Assembly: GCA_022813625.1 (NCBI GenBank)
Contig: JAKLMB010000017.1
Location: 62,001 to 126,000 of the forward strand
Direction: 5' to 3'
From: Aaosphaeria pasadenensis
Taxonomy: Eukaryota; Ascomycota; Dothideomycetes; Pleosporales
DNA length: 64,000 nt
Shown here piece by piece: positions 11,969-22,710 of the stretch. Position 1 is the first letter of the stretch. Every line of letters starts with the position of its first letter. Under the pieces are notes generated by a model. The model was not told the origin of the DNA. It made no database searches and saw only the letters and a program-made list of their open reading frames with translations. The position numbers and the translations under genes were made by a program.

Positions 11969-12179
11969 ATTGAGGGGGCGACAAGATAGAGCTGGAGACT
12001 TGCTATGAGGTCGCTGAGGTCCAAGTTGCGGAAACGTCGAGCGGCGGGCGGAGCCTTGGCGCTATGGCCCAAGCTCCTCCGCCAAAAACTATCTTCATCA
12101 TTCCACCACAGCTTGACCATTTTCTCTCAATGTGGCTGTAGAATTATTGTATTAATATATATTTCCCACGCTCGTTGCA
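11969..12179. promoter_or_regulatory. Shared divergent promoter VMA10/PET117
   Basis: Only 211 bp separate the two start codons, which point away from each other. The right half contains an AT-rich TATA-like stretch (TTAATATATATTTC, about 12150-12164) about 16-30 bp upstream of the PET117 ATG. A vacuolar ATPase stalk subunit and a cytochrome oxidase assembly factor are both respiration/energy housekeeping genes, so co-regulation is plausible but only inferred. Confidence 0.55.
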
Positions 12180-12497
12180 ATGTCGCGAGCATCCAAATTA
12201 ACTCTTGCAGCAACCTCATTGGGCGCTGTTGGAATCGTCATCTTCGTTCACTATTCACAGCGCGCAGAGAAGGCTGTAAGTCACTCCACGACAATAGCAG
12301 ACTGATTTTCTGTTACTGACTGAATTGCTCTCTAGGCAATGCATGCCGGCGTTATCCGAGACTACGAACAACAACGTGTGAAGAGGGAAAGACAAGCAGA
12401 CTTTGAGATGCAACAAGCACTGGAAAAAGAATACCGTAAAGTCCAAACCGTTTCGGATAGTGGAGGGCCCGAAGCCCCTGGAGGGACAGCACGATAG
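12180..12497 (+). CDS. PET117: Cytochrome c oxidase assembly protein PET117
   Basis: Two exons (12180-12275, 12336-12497) encode 85 residues. The protein has one N-terminal membrane segment (LAATSLGAVGIVIFVHYSQ) and the family signature AEKAAMHAGVIRDYEQQR, followed by a charged helix (KRERQADFEMQQALEKEYR). Pet117 is a small mitochondrial inner-membrane/matrix factor that supports heme A synthesis through its link to Cox15 and so assembly of complex IV. The 60-nt intron has a GTAAGT donor and a CTAG acceptor and falls directly before AMHAGV. The C-terminal GGPEAPGG tail is variable in the family. Confidence 0.93.
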
Positions 12498-14309
12498 TGA
12501 GGACTTGGAGGGTATGACATGGCAATGCTGCTTATTGTTACAACCGTCGTTGGTGGTAACGGTGAGAACGTTCTATGCCCCTGGCACTGCCCTATGTCAA
12601 TCTACCTGGGGCGTACACATCATCTACCTCAGCCTGGTTCCGGTGTAAGGTCTGTCGAACCTGACCTACGTGCTGGGAGAAATTTCCCTGACGTTGAGAT
12701 AGGCTTCATCTGGGTCTACAATTTCTCAGGCCGGTCATTGGCGGAAACCTCTCAGTGAAAACCTGGAGAACACTTCGGCCACCCCATTCAAATCCTTCAC
12801 CAAGGAAACTAGTAAATTTTGCAGCATCAGGAGAGTGCTGCGCCTCTTGCTCTAGTTAGCGAAATAAATGTACAATATCTACGCTCTCACGATTTTCTGG
12901 CCTTAGCTCATTTCCGGAACGAATAGAGTACTCTTCCCGCAACCCCCGCTTTTGCGATTGTCTATGTCCTTGGGTGAAAATCCTCCGGGGAGTGTCTTGA
13001 TCGGGTTGACGGACGCCTCAGCCACGATACCAGACTTTCGGTGAATCCTATTCTGTTCGCCTAGCACTTGATTAGACCGACCGACCACCAGCAGGTTGAT
13101 TCCAAATCGCATTGATCCACTATCATAAACGGGCGTCAGTAGAGCATAAACAATCAGATTCTACACAGTAATGTGTTGTTTTCTCTTATCAAAAAGGTCT
13201 ATTAACATACAAGGACAAAGACAGCGTTCGCTGCATTCCTAGAAATATTTGGTTGTATCTATCAATCAAAGAAGCCGACCAATTATTCGTTGCCAGGGGA
13301 ATGTGTTTGCTGACCGGTCATATTAGCCCATGGCCATTGACCCTCATACAGATCATCAGACTAAGGAGCAATAATGCTTGCCGACGGGCGGATGAGGTGG
13401 CCTTACACTTGGCATCATACTGGCATATGATCCAACGACACGACCGCAACATATCTCTACACGTCGTGTATACTCGTAACTTTGCTGACCACAACTCGAT
13501 CTGAAGGTGTGATCTCAACGTAAACTGAGTCCGTCGGCGAGGAAATGTCGTCACGACAAAGCCACCTTCTAGTCGGTCCCTGATTCTAGAAGACTTCCAA
13601 GTCGGTGATTAGTGCCGGTAGGGTCGCCACAATTGATTCGCGAACCATGACCTCATGATGTATTTGGACTTGTAGAGACCCTTTTCTGCGGATTACAAGC
13701 CTTTTCCTACGCCACTAATCACCTTCCTAGTTACCTAGTATGAGTTGGTAGTCTTCTTGACAAATATTTGCGCACAGTTTGATGCCCAAATGCATAACGA
13801 AGGCACAATTTAGTAAGGATCAATGGGAAACGAGCCCTTAAAAGTGCAGCACAGCCATGATATGATACGATGTAAGTGATCACGATGTTAAGCTTTCTGT
13901 AAGAGGAACTTGCAAAGGGACATCGGCGTCTTTATTGAACAAAGATGCCTAAAAGGTCAACTCATAAAAGGCTTGAAACCATTGATTCGTCCATTCGTTC
14001 CCGTGTGTGGGCTGTGCTACATGCCAAGGTACAGGCCTAAGCCGGTCTGTCTTTACCAAACACTCAAAGTTACATAAAGTTCAGATTCCCTCATCACCAC
14101 GTCCCTACATCAGCACTTAACCTTTTCTTAACACATTCGCGTGGCGCAGGTCGATATCTATCAACACCTGCGAAGACATCCAACGAACGCTTCTTGCATA
14201 CACGTCTTACTTCCGCGAACGACTTCCTACCGCGCGCGCTCCATAGCGTTAAAGCGTGTTGCTTACCCCTGTCACACCTAACGACGTCACACATTATCGA
14301 ACTCACATC
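12498..14309. other. Intergenic, 1.8 kb
   Basis: No protein family was recognised on either strand. All frames are short (83 codons or less). The right end should contain the promoter of the glycine-rich secreted protein gene. No repeat stands out by eye. Confidence 0.5.
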
Positions 14310-15218
14310 ATGAGATTCCTACAACTCTTTGCCTACGGCTTCCTTGCCACATCGTTCGCAAATGCTGCATCGCTACCAGAGAGCAATGCACTCAGCATTC
14401 TCGCGGAACACGGTGGTAGCGTACCTAGGTCCGAAAACATAATAGCACAAGAGAATGCGCTTGAGAAGCGCAAAGGTGGAGGTGGCAAAGGCGGTGGTGG
14501 TAAGCATAGCATTTCGTCATATCATATACGAGTCCCTCCCTAACACCTATCTTCAGGCGGTGGCGGCGGCGGCGGCAAAGGAGGAGGAGGTGGTGGTGGT
14601 GGAGGAGGAGGAGCTCGCACCCAGCCCAATTCCAATGTCGGCGGATCAACGAAACTAGGATCGGGACCACCTCGCGCATACGGAGGAGGATACTACGGAG
14701 GGGGAGCCAGTGTGCCATACAAAGCTGGTGGAACTTCCAACAAAGGTCTCAGCGCTGCACCCGCGATCGTGCCCATTGCGGCTCTGGCTATCTTCCCGGG
14801 GATCTGGCTCTGGAGCGTCTACCCGTACCACTTGAACTCATACCGATTCTACAACTCGAGTCGCCACAATCGCACGGAGAACCAGAATGAGCGTCGACAA
14901 GAGCAGCAGGGTCAAAACGAAACCCTCCCCGTCACCTGTCTCTGTGAAGAGTTTATGTCATGTGGGTGCGAGCAGAATGATGACCCATCATACATCAATG
15001 ACCTCGTCGGAAATGGCAGCTATGATGCCCTAAACAAGACGCTCGTCAACGTTGCAGACGTCAACGGAACCAGAACCCTCGTTCTGAACGGATCGCTCCC
15101 CAATGGAACGACCGCACCTGGAGGAGAAGACGACGCCGCTGGCAATCTTCGGATCCCCCACTACTCCGGCTATGTCGCCATGGTCATGACCGTTGTCTAC
15201 ATGGTAGCTTTCTTGTAG
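14310..15218 (+). CDS. Secreted glycine-rich protein, probably GPI-anchored
   Basis: Two exons (14310-14499, 14557-15218) give 283 residues. A signal peptide (MRFLQLFAYGFLATSFANA) is followed by a Lys-Arg site (ALEKRKGGGG, a possible Kex2 cleavage point), then a long poly-Gly tract with few Lys and a GGGYYGGG segment. A hydrophobic stretch (AIVPIAALAIFPGIWLWSVY) comes next, then a conserved CxC-x6-CxC cluster (TCLCEEFMSCGCEQND) and many N-glycosylation sequons (NSS, NRT, NGS, NKT, NGT). The end is hydrophobic (YVAMVMTVVYMVAFL), compatible with GPI attachment. It resembles a widespread ascomycete family of unknown function; I recall it as DUF7732 but cannot confirm the accession. The intron splits the Gly codons, so slippage in the tract may vary between strains. 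Confidence 0.82.
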
Positions 15219-15914
15219 ACCAGTCCCTCACCGTCCAATCATTTGGCATACACATACGTCTCTTCTAGCGTACGCGGCATCCCTTGGTCTCTGCTAGCAT
15301 ACCTCGAAGTGTGGTTCTTCCAGACTTATTCTTATTTCATACGGCTCATGACATTGGTGTTACACTATGGCGTCCATGTAACTGGGCTTGCTTAACGGGA
15401 GGTTTTCTTTTTTATGATTCTCGGTATACCCCCCAGTTTTGACCATTCACTTCACTATGATCAGTACATAGTTTGTCACAGGTTAGCTTTTCGGAGTATC
15501 ATGCCCGAACTCTATTCTGCTCTTAAACTGTTGTTAGAACATTAAATTTATTTACATCGTCTTATACGTAAACGTTGTAACTGATTTGCTAAAAGTGGAG
15601 CATTCTAAATAAATCCAATGTTCGTATTACGGCTATTTATTTCCTACTGAAGTAACACCCTTCACCATGTGTTCTTTGTTCGTAACTATTTTACATTTAT
15701 CTTGAGTCTTAACACCCGATCTATCCAGTGCTGTCTGCCTTGACACCAGTCTCAACCTACCCTCATCCCTGTCCCTTCTCCAATGCAGGGGTGATCCGTC
15801 CTACTCGTATTCTACCCGCCGAAGTTCTTAGTGGTCCATGTTCTTGTTCAGTTCAGTTCTCCAAAATGAAAACCTCCCTTCGATGCTCTTTGGTGGTCTC
15901 AGTCGCGATATCGT
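15219..15914. other. Tail-to-tail intergenic region
   Basis: This separates the 3' ends of two secreted-protein genes that converge. AT-rich patches around 15540-15560 and 15605-15640 are compatible with 3'-end processing signals on both strands. No gene was seen. Confidence 0.5.
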
Positions 15915-17078
15915 TTACTTCTCTCGACCAGGTGTCGGAGGAGCTTCTGCCGGAGGCGTTTCGGCCGGCCTTCTGGCAATAGATGCCTTTGTTGCCGAAG
16001 CTTGAGCCTTGGGAATTTCTTCGGGGGCGTCATCAAAAATTTCTGGCAGAGAACTGGAACTGACGAAATCCCAATTTTCCTCATCGTCTGGGCCTGAACT
16101 GGCATCACTAATCTTCTTTGGTGCCTGCTCTGGGTTAGCGACTGCCGGAGGAGTTTCGGCCGCCCTTCTGGCAATAGATGCTTTTGCTGCCGAAGCTTGA
16201 GCCTTGGGAATTTCTTTTGGGGCGTCATCATCAAAGATTTCCGGTAGAGAACTAGAACTGACGAAATCCCAATCTTCCTCATCGTCTGGATCTGAATTGA
16301 TATTGCTGACTTGGGAAGGTTTTTTTTCTGGGTTAGCGATTGCTGGAGGCGTTTCGGCCGCCCTTCTGGCGATGGATCCCTTCGTTGCTGAAGCTCGAGC
16401 TTTAGGAATTTCTTCGGAGGCGTCATCATCAAAAATTTCCGGCAGAGAACTAGAACTAACGAAGTCCCAATCTTCCTCATCGTCTGGTTCGGAACCGGTA
16501 TCACTGATCTTCGTTGGTGTCTTTTCTGGGTCGGCGACTGCTGGAGGTGTTGCGGCGGCCCTTCTGGCAATAGATCCCTTTGATGTCGAAGCTTGAGCCT
16601 TTGTTGCCGAAGCTTGAGCTTTGGGAATTTCTTCACCAAAAATTTCTGGCAGAGAGCTAGAACTAACGAAATCCCATTCTTCCTCATCGTCTGGATCGAT
16701 ATCACTGCGCTGGCCACTGGTACCGCCCCCGGGAGCAATATCACGAGCTTGAAGGTGGTCGTCATAGTCATCGTCGTCAAAGTAGTTACCCTCGTAAAGA
16801 TCGCGAGTTTCGAGGTATGCGGTATAGTCATCTCCCTCGTCAGTGGCACTCCCATCATAAAGATCGCGAGCTCGAAGGGTTTCTTTATGTTCGTCCCCGT
16901 ACTGGTCCTCGAAACCGGCTTCGGGCTCTTCTAAACCTCCAGCGTATTGACTGTCGTCTATAGGATAGTCTTCGATAGGAGGAGCAAGAGCTCCTTTACG
17001 TCCAGCATCGGAAAGAGCATGCGTCGTCCTAATTTGGTGGTGAAAGATTGCGAAAAGCGCTATGCGAGCAAAACGCAT
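15915..17078 (-). CDS. Secreted acidic repeat protein with dibasic sites
   Basis: One exon, 387 residues; the start (CTACCATGCG) has a good fungal context. The N-terminus MRFARIALFAIFHHQ looks like a weak signal peptide. Three short repeats with RDLY(D/E)G or RDIAPG follow at residues 68-115, spaced 20-21 residues apart in Asp/Glu/Tyr-rich sequence. Four repeats of about 66 residues fill residues 129-387. Each has PDDEE-x-WDFVSSSSLPEIF, an acidic stretch, EIPKAxAS, then SIARR followed by ATPP or ETPP. The Arg-Arg pairs are possible Kex2 sites, so the protein could be cut into near-identical peptides, as in Kex2-processed repeat proteins. No UstY/DUF3328-type or other RiPP maturation gene lies nearby. 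It could instead be an intact structural wall protein. I do not recognise an ortholog. Confidence 0.75.
   Translation of the reverse strand: MRFARIALFAIFHHQIRTTHALSDAGRKGALAPPIEDYPIDDSQYAGGLEEPEAGFEDQYGDEHKETLRARDLYDGSATDEGDDYTAYLETRDLYEGNYFDDDDYDDHLQARDIAPGGGTSGQRSDIDPDDEEEWDFVSSSSLPEIFGEEIPKAQASATKAQASTSKGSIARRAAATPPAVADPEKTPTKISDTGSEPDDEEDWDFVSSSSLPEIFDDDASEEIPKARASATKGSIARRAAETPPAIANPEKKPSQVSNINSDPDDEEDWDFVSSSSLPEIFDDDAPKEIPKAQASAAKASIARRAAETPPAVANPEQAPKKISDASSGPDDEENWDFVSSSSLPEIFDDAPEEIPKAQASATKASIARRPAETPPAEAPPTPGREK
15918..16694 (-). repeat. Four in-frame coding repeats of about 198 bp
   Basis: These repeats encode residues 129-197, 198-263, 264-329 and 330-387 of the acidic secreted protein. 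Most differences are single substitutions or small in-frame indels (for example DDDA versus DDA versus GE after LPEIF; an extra KAQASTS in the first). The last copy is cut short by the stop codon. Such similarity at DNA level points to recent duplication or ongoing gene conversion. Confidence 0.88.
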
Positions 17079-18074
17079 GGTAGCGGCTTCTACGAAGAGA
17101 AGAAATTAGGGAAAAAATAATATACTAATTAATTTAACCAGCCAGCTGGATTGGAAAAGTAAGCGTCAAACTAGGTGACGAGACAGTGGGTGATTAGAAG
17201 AAGCAGAAAGACGGAATCTATTCTATTTAAACAGAAAAGTAGCATATTGATCATATTCCGAATTTCTGTTTTGTTTGTGGACCAAGGAGCTCTAACTTGT
17301 GTTGTCTCTCTTAGAACAGGTGTTGAAACTGACGAGCAGACCGGTAGTGAACGGAACGGAGGTGTTGTTATTCTGATTGCCTTCATTATGGATCCGTTGT
17401 GTGGTTAATCAATCAACGGAGTTTTCTTTTGTGCAAGTTAATTAAATAGTTTCAAGGGGATTTGACAGATGTTCTTGCTCGTTTGTCATTTCCGTGCTGT
17501 GGCAGAAGCGTGTTGGTGGCCGAACGATAGCTCCGAGATCTTCGTCCTCGAAACATCCGAATACCTAATCTTGAAGTTGGAACAACGATCATCCGGAGTA
17601 CTCGTACCAGAAGTCCTTTAATTGTATACCTATTACTGGCAGTTTACTTTGTCGATCTATACAATGGTGTACAAAAACTCGCTGAAGCCATGCATGTATT
17701 CAAGTATTCTACATTCCGAATCTATCTAACGTATACGACATCTTCAAAGTTGTTGCGCTCGGCAAAGTCCTGTAAATGAAACCGAGTGACCGAACATTTA
17801 CAACCCACCCTTACAACATGCATACCAGTAATTACAATAACCTCAACTCCGTACGTCATCACAATTTCCAATCCGAATACTCACCCGCTGGCGCAGCAAT
17901 CCCTCGTGCTGACCGACACTCAACATTGCATCACACGGAATTACTGACCGCTATTTTCCCCCGTCCCGCTTCTTCATTCCCAAAGTCCCGCGTAGACGAT
18001 CGTGCAGATGTCCGTGACTCCCAACTTGAAGACACTCATCATGTATGAGCATAAGCAGATCAACAACAAAGTGT

Positions 18075-18102
18075 CGCGTGCATGTGCGTGCGCGCGCGCA
18101 CA
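18075..18102. repeat. 28-bp alternating purine-pyrimidine tract
   Basis: Bases 18075-18102 alternate pyrimidine and purine without a break (CGCGTGCATGTGCGTGCGCG, then CGCGCACA). Such tracts can adopt left-handed Z-DNA under negative supercoiling. It lies between genes, far from any recognised start codon. Confidence 0.8.
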
Positions 18103-20612
18103 ATTCCGACCTCTCGGTGCGCTGTCTGGAAGGAGAGGCACGCGAATTTCCGTCACATCACCGTCATCATAATCATCGCTGATTTTTATTTCGATGCATC
18201 GCCTCGTGGAGAACTGGGGTTCTTCACCGATGAGAAAGAGAGGGGGATTTCTGGTGTGGACGGGCGCCGAGTGATGTGTGGCGGAATGGATTAGGTACCT
18301 AGGTAGGGTCTAGCGGACGAGCAGATGGATGTTCGTGCAACATGCATGCGTGTGTGCGTGTGTGTGTTCCTGACCCCAAATCGATCAACAATCTTCCAGG
18401 ATTGGGTCCATTTGGGAGAGGAGGAAAAAGACAGATGTGGCGGTTACATTTGCTAATTGGAGGTTTGTGCTGTTGTACTGGAATTAGCAGTGGTCTGTCG
18501 CACGAAGAGTGAGCCTCACCGGTATATTACCTTACTTCGTCACAAAAGGGAAGGAGTGTGATGACATTGCAAGTGGGCAGATATCACATTGCATTGTGCA
18601 TTGTGCCATTGGAAGCACAACACTGCACAGCAAAGCACGGGACAAAACAGGACACGGGACGAGTCTGGATGAGATGGAGGATGGGGTGAGAGAATAGAAG
18701 ATATTTTTGGTTGGGTCTTTGCAAGCAAGATCAGCAGCGTAAATGAGGGGATAGGTAGTTAATAGAACAAAATTTCAGGTGAACTCCGAAATTGTAGGCA
18801 GCAGCAACAGTAACAGCAGAAGGAATATTTCGTGGTACCAAGCCTCGATGGGATGGTGTACCAGAATATGGTATGTTCGGCGAGTTACAGAGTCTGCCTT
18901 ATTCGCCGTATTTGGTTCACCTTTAACCTTATTATTACTCCATTCCGCCTTTCAGCTTTGTTCATTGGACGGGGGCCAGAAACGTAGCGTAGCATAGGGT
19001 AGGCGAGGTCCTAGTCAGATCAGAGTACACTTTCTGAAACGAGTAAATATTAAAAAATTCACTGAGAAATGGGATGCTCCGACCAAACTTCTTCTGTATA
19101 GAGGGTTGAGTAATCGATGGGGTTGTAGGCTGCGAAGTGATGTCAATAGGGCTGCAAAAGGCAGAGAGCAGAAGTGATGGAGTGTAGTGGGTACGGGGGT
19201 GGGTGTCGTAAGACATGAACGGACAAGCCACGTGGATGAGGGAAACGGGAGAGCGCATAGGGCTGCATGGTGTTCTTCAACGGTAGCCGTCAGCTTATTG
19301 CAAAGGTACTGTACATTGCACACGGTGGGCTCGTTCGGGGCACACGGAACGAATCGAGTCCGGTCGAGATTCGTGTACGACAGGGCGTGGGGGAACAAAC
19401 ATTCCGAACATACATCCATCTCGCGAGCAGATTCGAGATCGAGCAAGTCCTGGTGCCGCGCGATTGTGGGCCTACGCCGTTCAATATCTAATCAACACCG
19501 AGGGTGAAAACCGTAACCCGTCGAATTTTCGCAGACAGGTGCCATTTCGATACACCCGGACAGCATTGTACAAGAATGTACAATCAATGAACTGAACATG
19601 GTGGAGACGGCAACGACAGTGCGTGCGCTCGGTACCGTGATGCCCTCAGCTTGTCAGCCCTGGAAGCGCCGGGCTCCTGGGCTCTCCTGGGCTACTGGGG
19701 CAGCATCGTCCAGTTTGCGTGATGCGATCGACAGGATCTGGACAATCTTTCCATGGCCTGCCTCCTTGGAAGCTTTGCTTCATCATCAGCATCATCTTGA
19801 ATGCGTATATCCGCCCTCTAGAGGCACATCACTACTACCGATGAAGGTATAGTTGGCTTTTAATATGAGTCAACCCCTGGTACATTCGTGGTATGGCGGG
19901 ACGAAGTTGAGCTGGAGTTGTTGTTTCCGCCCCTCCCTACTGGCCTTTCGCGATGCGGCGCCTGACTCGGCAGCAGTGACAGCCATGGGCGTACGCCGTA
20001 GTCGAAGCTGGTTATAATCATATTCCCGATTCCAGGTGGTGACGAGTCCCATCGACCGTAATCGAGCGCGGTTGGATCGGCACGTAGATATTCCATCAAA
20101 GCGGCCAAATGCAGATTTCAGAACAATGTAATGTGTTCGGAATCGTGTGTCACAGTTTGTATAGGTACCTAAGTTAAGATGATGTTGGAAGAGAGAAAGC
20201 GGGAGTTGATCGTATTAGGAAAGCCTCAACCGAGGTTCAGCCACCGAACCGTTCACCTCCCCATATTGATTATGAATACACGTTCCACGACAATTCCATG
20301 ATACACGATACATTGAAATCGTTGTTGACGACTCTCGTACACGGACCTCTCCGACGCCATAATCATCAAGGACGACGAGAGTGTGTGTGCGCCATGCGAT
20401 CGGATCATAATGTCTCGGATCATCTGGCCCCCTTGTCCACGTCGTCTTTCTTCCGATGCTGAGCCTGCACGCGGTACTCGATGCCGAAAGACAGGGCAAC
20501 CTCCCAAAGGCTCGATGGCTTCCCCGTTGGTTGAGCCCAGGTTGAACGACGTGAGTATGCAGCAGACCGTCATCATCATCACCACACTGCCTCCCCCCCT
20601 CGGCTGCTTTGA

Positions 20613-20655
20613 GGCAGGGAGACAGGGAGACAGGGAGCTAGGGAGCCAGGGAGCC
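20613..20655. repeat. G-rich 8-bp tandem repeat
   Basis: Five successive 8-bp units of the form GNYAGGGA (GGCAGGGA, GACAGGGA twice, GCTAGGGA, GCCAGGGA) run from 20613 to 20652, followed by GCC. Several GGG runs occur at regular spacing. It is intergenic, with no known function. Confidence 0.85.
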
Positions 20656-21514
20656 ACCCTCTATTCCAAGGGCCTGGCTGACCCCGTCATGCCGGGTTGT
20701 CAGATCCACGCACAAAGGAGATTTGGAGATGTGTGGCTCCCGCCGAGCGCACGATCGCTGCACGACAGACAAACGACCGAACATGGATGTTACACCGTTT
20801 CAAGATGTACTCAGTTTCCAGTGTGCAGTGTGCACTGTCCTCTCTTCGCCAGACCCTGCTGGGCGTTGCGGTGGTAGGTAGTCTCTATGGCTGGGTAAAG
20901 CATGAGCCTTGTCCTTTGGCGATGCTGGTATTCCCCGTAGAACGATTCGAGGCAACTTCTTTCACGGTCCATGTTCCATGGCATGTCAATGTTCCTACCA
21001 CTGTATACTCTCTCTTTCTCCCCTGTACGAGGTCGAACTTCGCTTTGGAAGGATTCATACCCCTCTGACCAATAGGAACGATTATCCTCATGCTCGAATC
21101 GGCCAACCCCCAGCTGAGAGAGCCGCAGCCGAATGGAACCATCACGCTTGTGGTCTTTCCACTTTCTAAAGATGCCAAAACTAAACTGTCATGATGGCTG
21201 TGCTAGTTCCCTTCTACTTCTGCCCCATCTTAGCAACTATCATCGCTGACTGTGCACCTGTTACCTACAACCACACAGGCACCTCACTCCCGTTGCCTGA
21301 AATGACTTGCAGCACGAGCATCCACATGCTCTCTGTCTATGACCCACTCCCTCAATTTGATATCTGTTCTGCTCCATCCTTCTGATGTATGATAAGCTAT
21401 ATATTCTAGCTTCCTCGCCCTCGAGGATCACCCGTTCCATCCCGCAAGACTAAGACGCACCGTTCCCTACTCCACAATCGTTCCGTTGCTGCTACGCATT
21501 GTTTGCTTTTGTTC

Positions 21515-21525
21515 TTCGTTATATA
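21515..21525 (+). promoter_or_regulatory. TATA-like element
   Basis: The sequence TTATATAACC sits about 70 bp upstream of the ATG at 21590 and is followed by pyrimidine-rich DNA that could be a short 5' UTR. It fits as a core promoter for the small Cys-rich protein gene. Confidence 0.45.
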
Positions 21526-21589
21526 ACCTCTACTCGCCTCACTCTCAAGACGTTGCTCCCACTAGCCATCTGTCAACCACCTCGTCATC

Positions 21590-21826
21590 ATGTGCTATCA
21601 AGTCGTCGAACGCTATTCCGTCTGCCGGTGCCTTTACTACCAGCACGCCATTGATCCTTGCTCTTCCTATGGACAGCGAGGGCACATCACCCAAGAGAAG
21701 ACTGTCCTCGTGGGATACGCTTGTGCAATGCACAGCAGCCACCGATCACAACACGCACATGATCTACACACTACCTCTGTGCTTCCAGATTCTGGGTACG
21801 GAAGTGGAGCGTATTCACACCATTAA
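21590..21826 (+). CDS. Small conserved Cys-rich ascomycete protein
   Basis: A single-exon, 78-residue protein beginning MCYQVVERYSVCRCLYY. The spacing Cys2, Cys12-x-Cys14, HAIDPC (Cys24), then QRGH and VGYAC (Cys45), and the PDSGYGSG tail, match a family of very short proteins that I remember from many Pezizomycotina. Their function is unknown. The paired Cys and His residues suggest metal binding or a small disulfide fold. There is no signal peptide, so it is probably intracellular. A TATA-like element lies about 70 bp upstream. A longer frame overlaps it in another phase (21486-21926) but shows no conserved features. It is the only gene I recognise in 12.6 kb. Confidence 0.72.
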   Translation: MCYQVVERYSVCRCLYYQHAIDPCSSYGQRGHITQEKTVLVGYACAMHSSHRSQHAHDLHTTSVLPDSGYGSGAYSHH

Positions 21827-22710
21827 GCGGCATCTTCGAATCCAGCTATCCGGGCCACATCGAAGATCATCACATTGCTTTTTACGCGCAGCGTTCTTGC
21901 GAGTCTTTTTGCACTTCAGCCTTTGACTTCTTCTGGTTTATTCTCAACGATCATGCGCTACTGCTTCACTGCTTCACCTCTTGGAGCCGGGCTCTACGTG
22001 AGAATGGAACCAAATATCGCGGCGTAGTTTCTGGATTCGAATACTTTGGTTCAAATTGTTATGGTTATCGCTATGGGTATGGAGTTTGGTCGGGTTATGA
22101 CCTCTGGATATGATTAGAACGAAACGTATATGATGGGGGCTTGGAGATGGCTTGTACGATCTAGAGACGTGGGTATTGGCACGGGATGAACTGCATAGCA
22201 CACTGGTCACGGGAACCTGGCTGCATCGCAATTGGAGCGTCGGAGTATCTTTTGGATTTTTCTTTTTCTTACTTTCTTTTGACTACTTAGGGACGGGATA
22301 CAATCTTTTCAATCACTTCTTTTAGACAAGAAACAATCCAGATCGATGGATCGATACCAGTCTTCTTACATTGTCTGTTTGCCTCTCATGAATTAGTGAT
22401 ATTCGAGGGTGTATTACCCATTACAATTAAGTCTGCCTTGCGCTTCGGGCCCCATCCGAAAGTGGCCTGGATACGACGGAATCATCTGCATATGGGCAAT
22501 ATCACCTTGTCATGGGGCATTTGGGGCCATTCTGCAAAGCCATGTCCTGCGCGTCTATGGTGCCGCACGATGCCGAACAGCAAGTTGGCCAAGTACGTAC
22601 GACGTGCATCTGGCATAGGCGGCCTACAAGATTGAACCAAAGAGGGATTGGTGCAAAGGTCCCACGACCATAGCGCGGGGGTACTATAGACTCTACTGTG
22701 TAGAGTAGAC

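Larger units (their letters stand above)
17079..21589. other. Gene-poor region, left part
   Basis: About 4.5 kb contains no recognisable gene. Reading frames up to 164 codons (20383-20877) overlap on both strands and lack family features. Visible structure is limited to an alternating purine-pyrimidine tract at 18075-18102, a second GT/GC-rich tract at about 18345-18367, a TACCTAGGTA motif near 18295 and a G-rich 8-bp repeat at 20613-20655. The region may hold long UTRs or regulatory DNA for the small gene at 21590. Confidence 0.5.

Noticed and set aside
15899..16858. 319-codon frame in another phase across the repeats of the acidic protein
   Set aside because: Lys/Arg/Gln/Leu-rich repeat product with no start context; it arises because repeats without stops in one copy have none in the others.
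20383..20877. 164-codon plus-strand frame
   Set aside because: Overlaps other frames on both strands, includes a simple repeat, and is of chance length.
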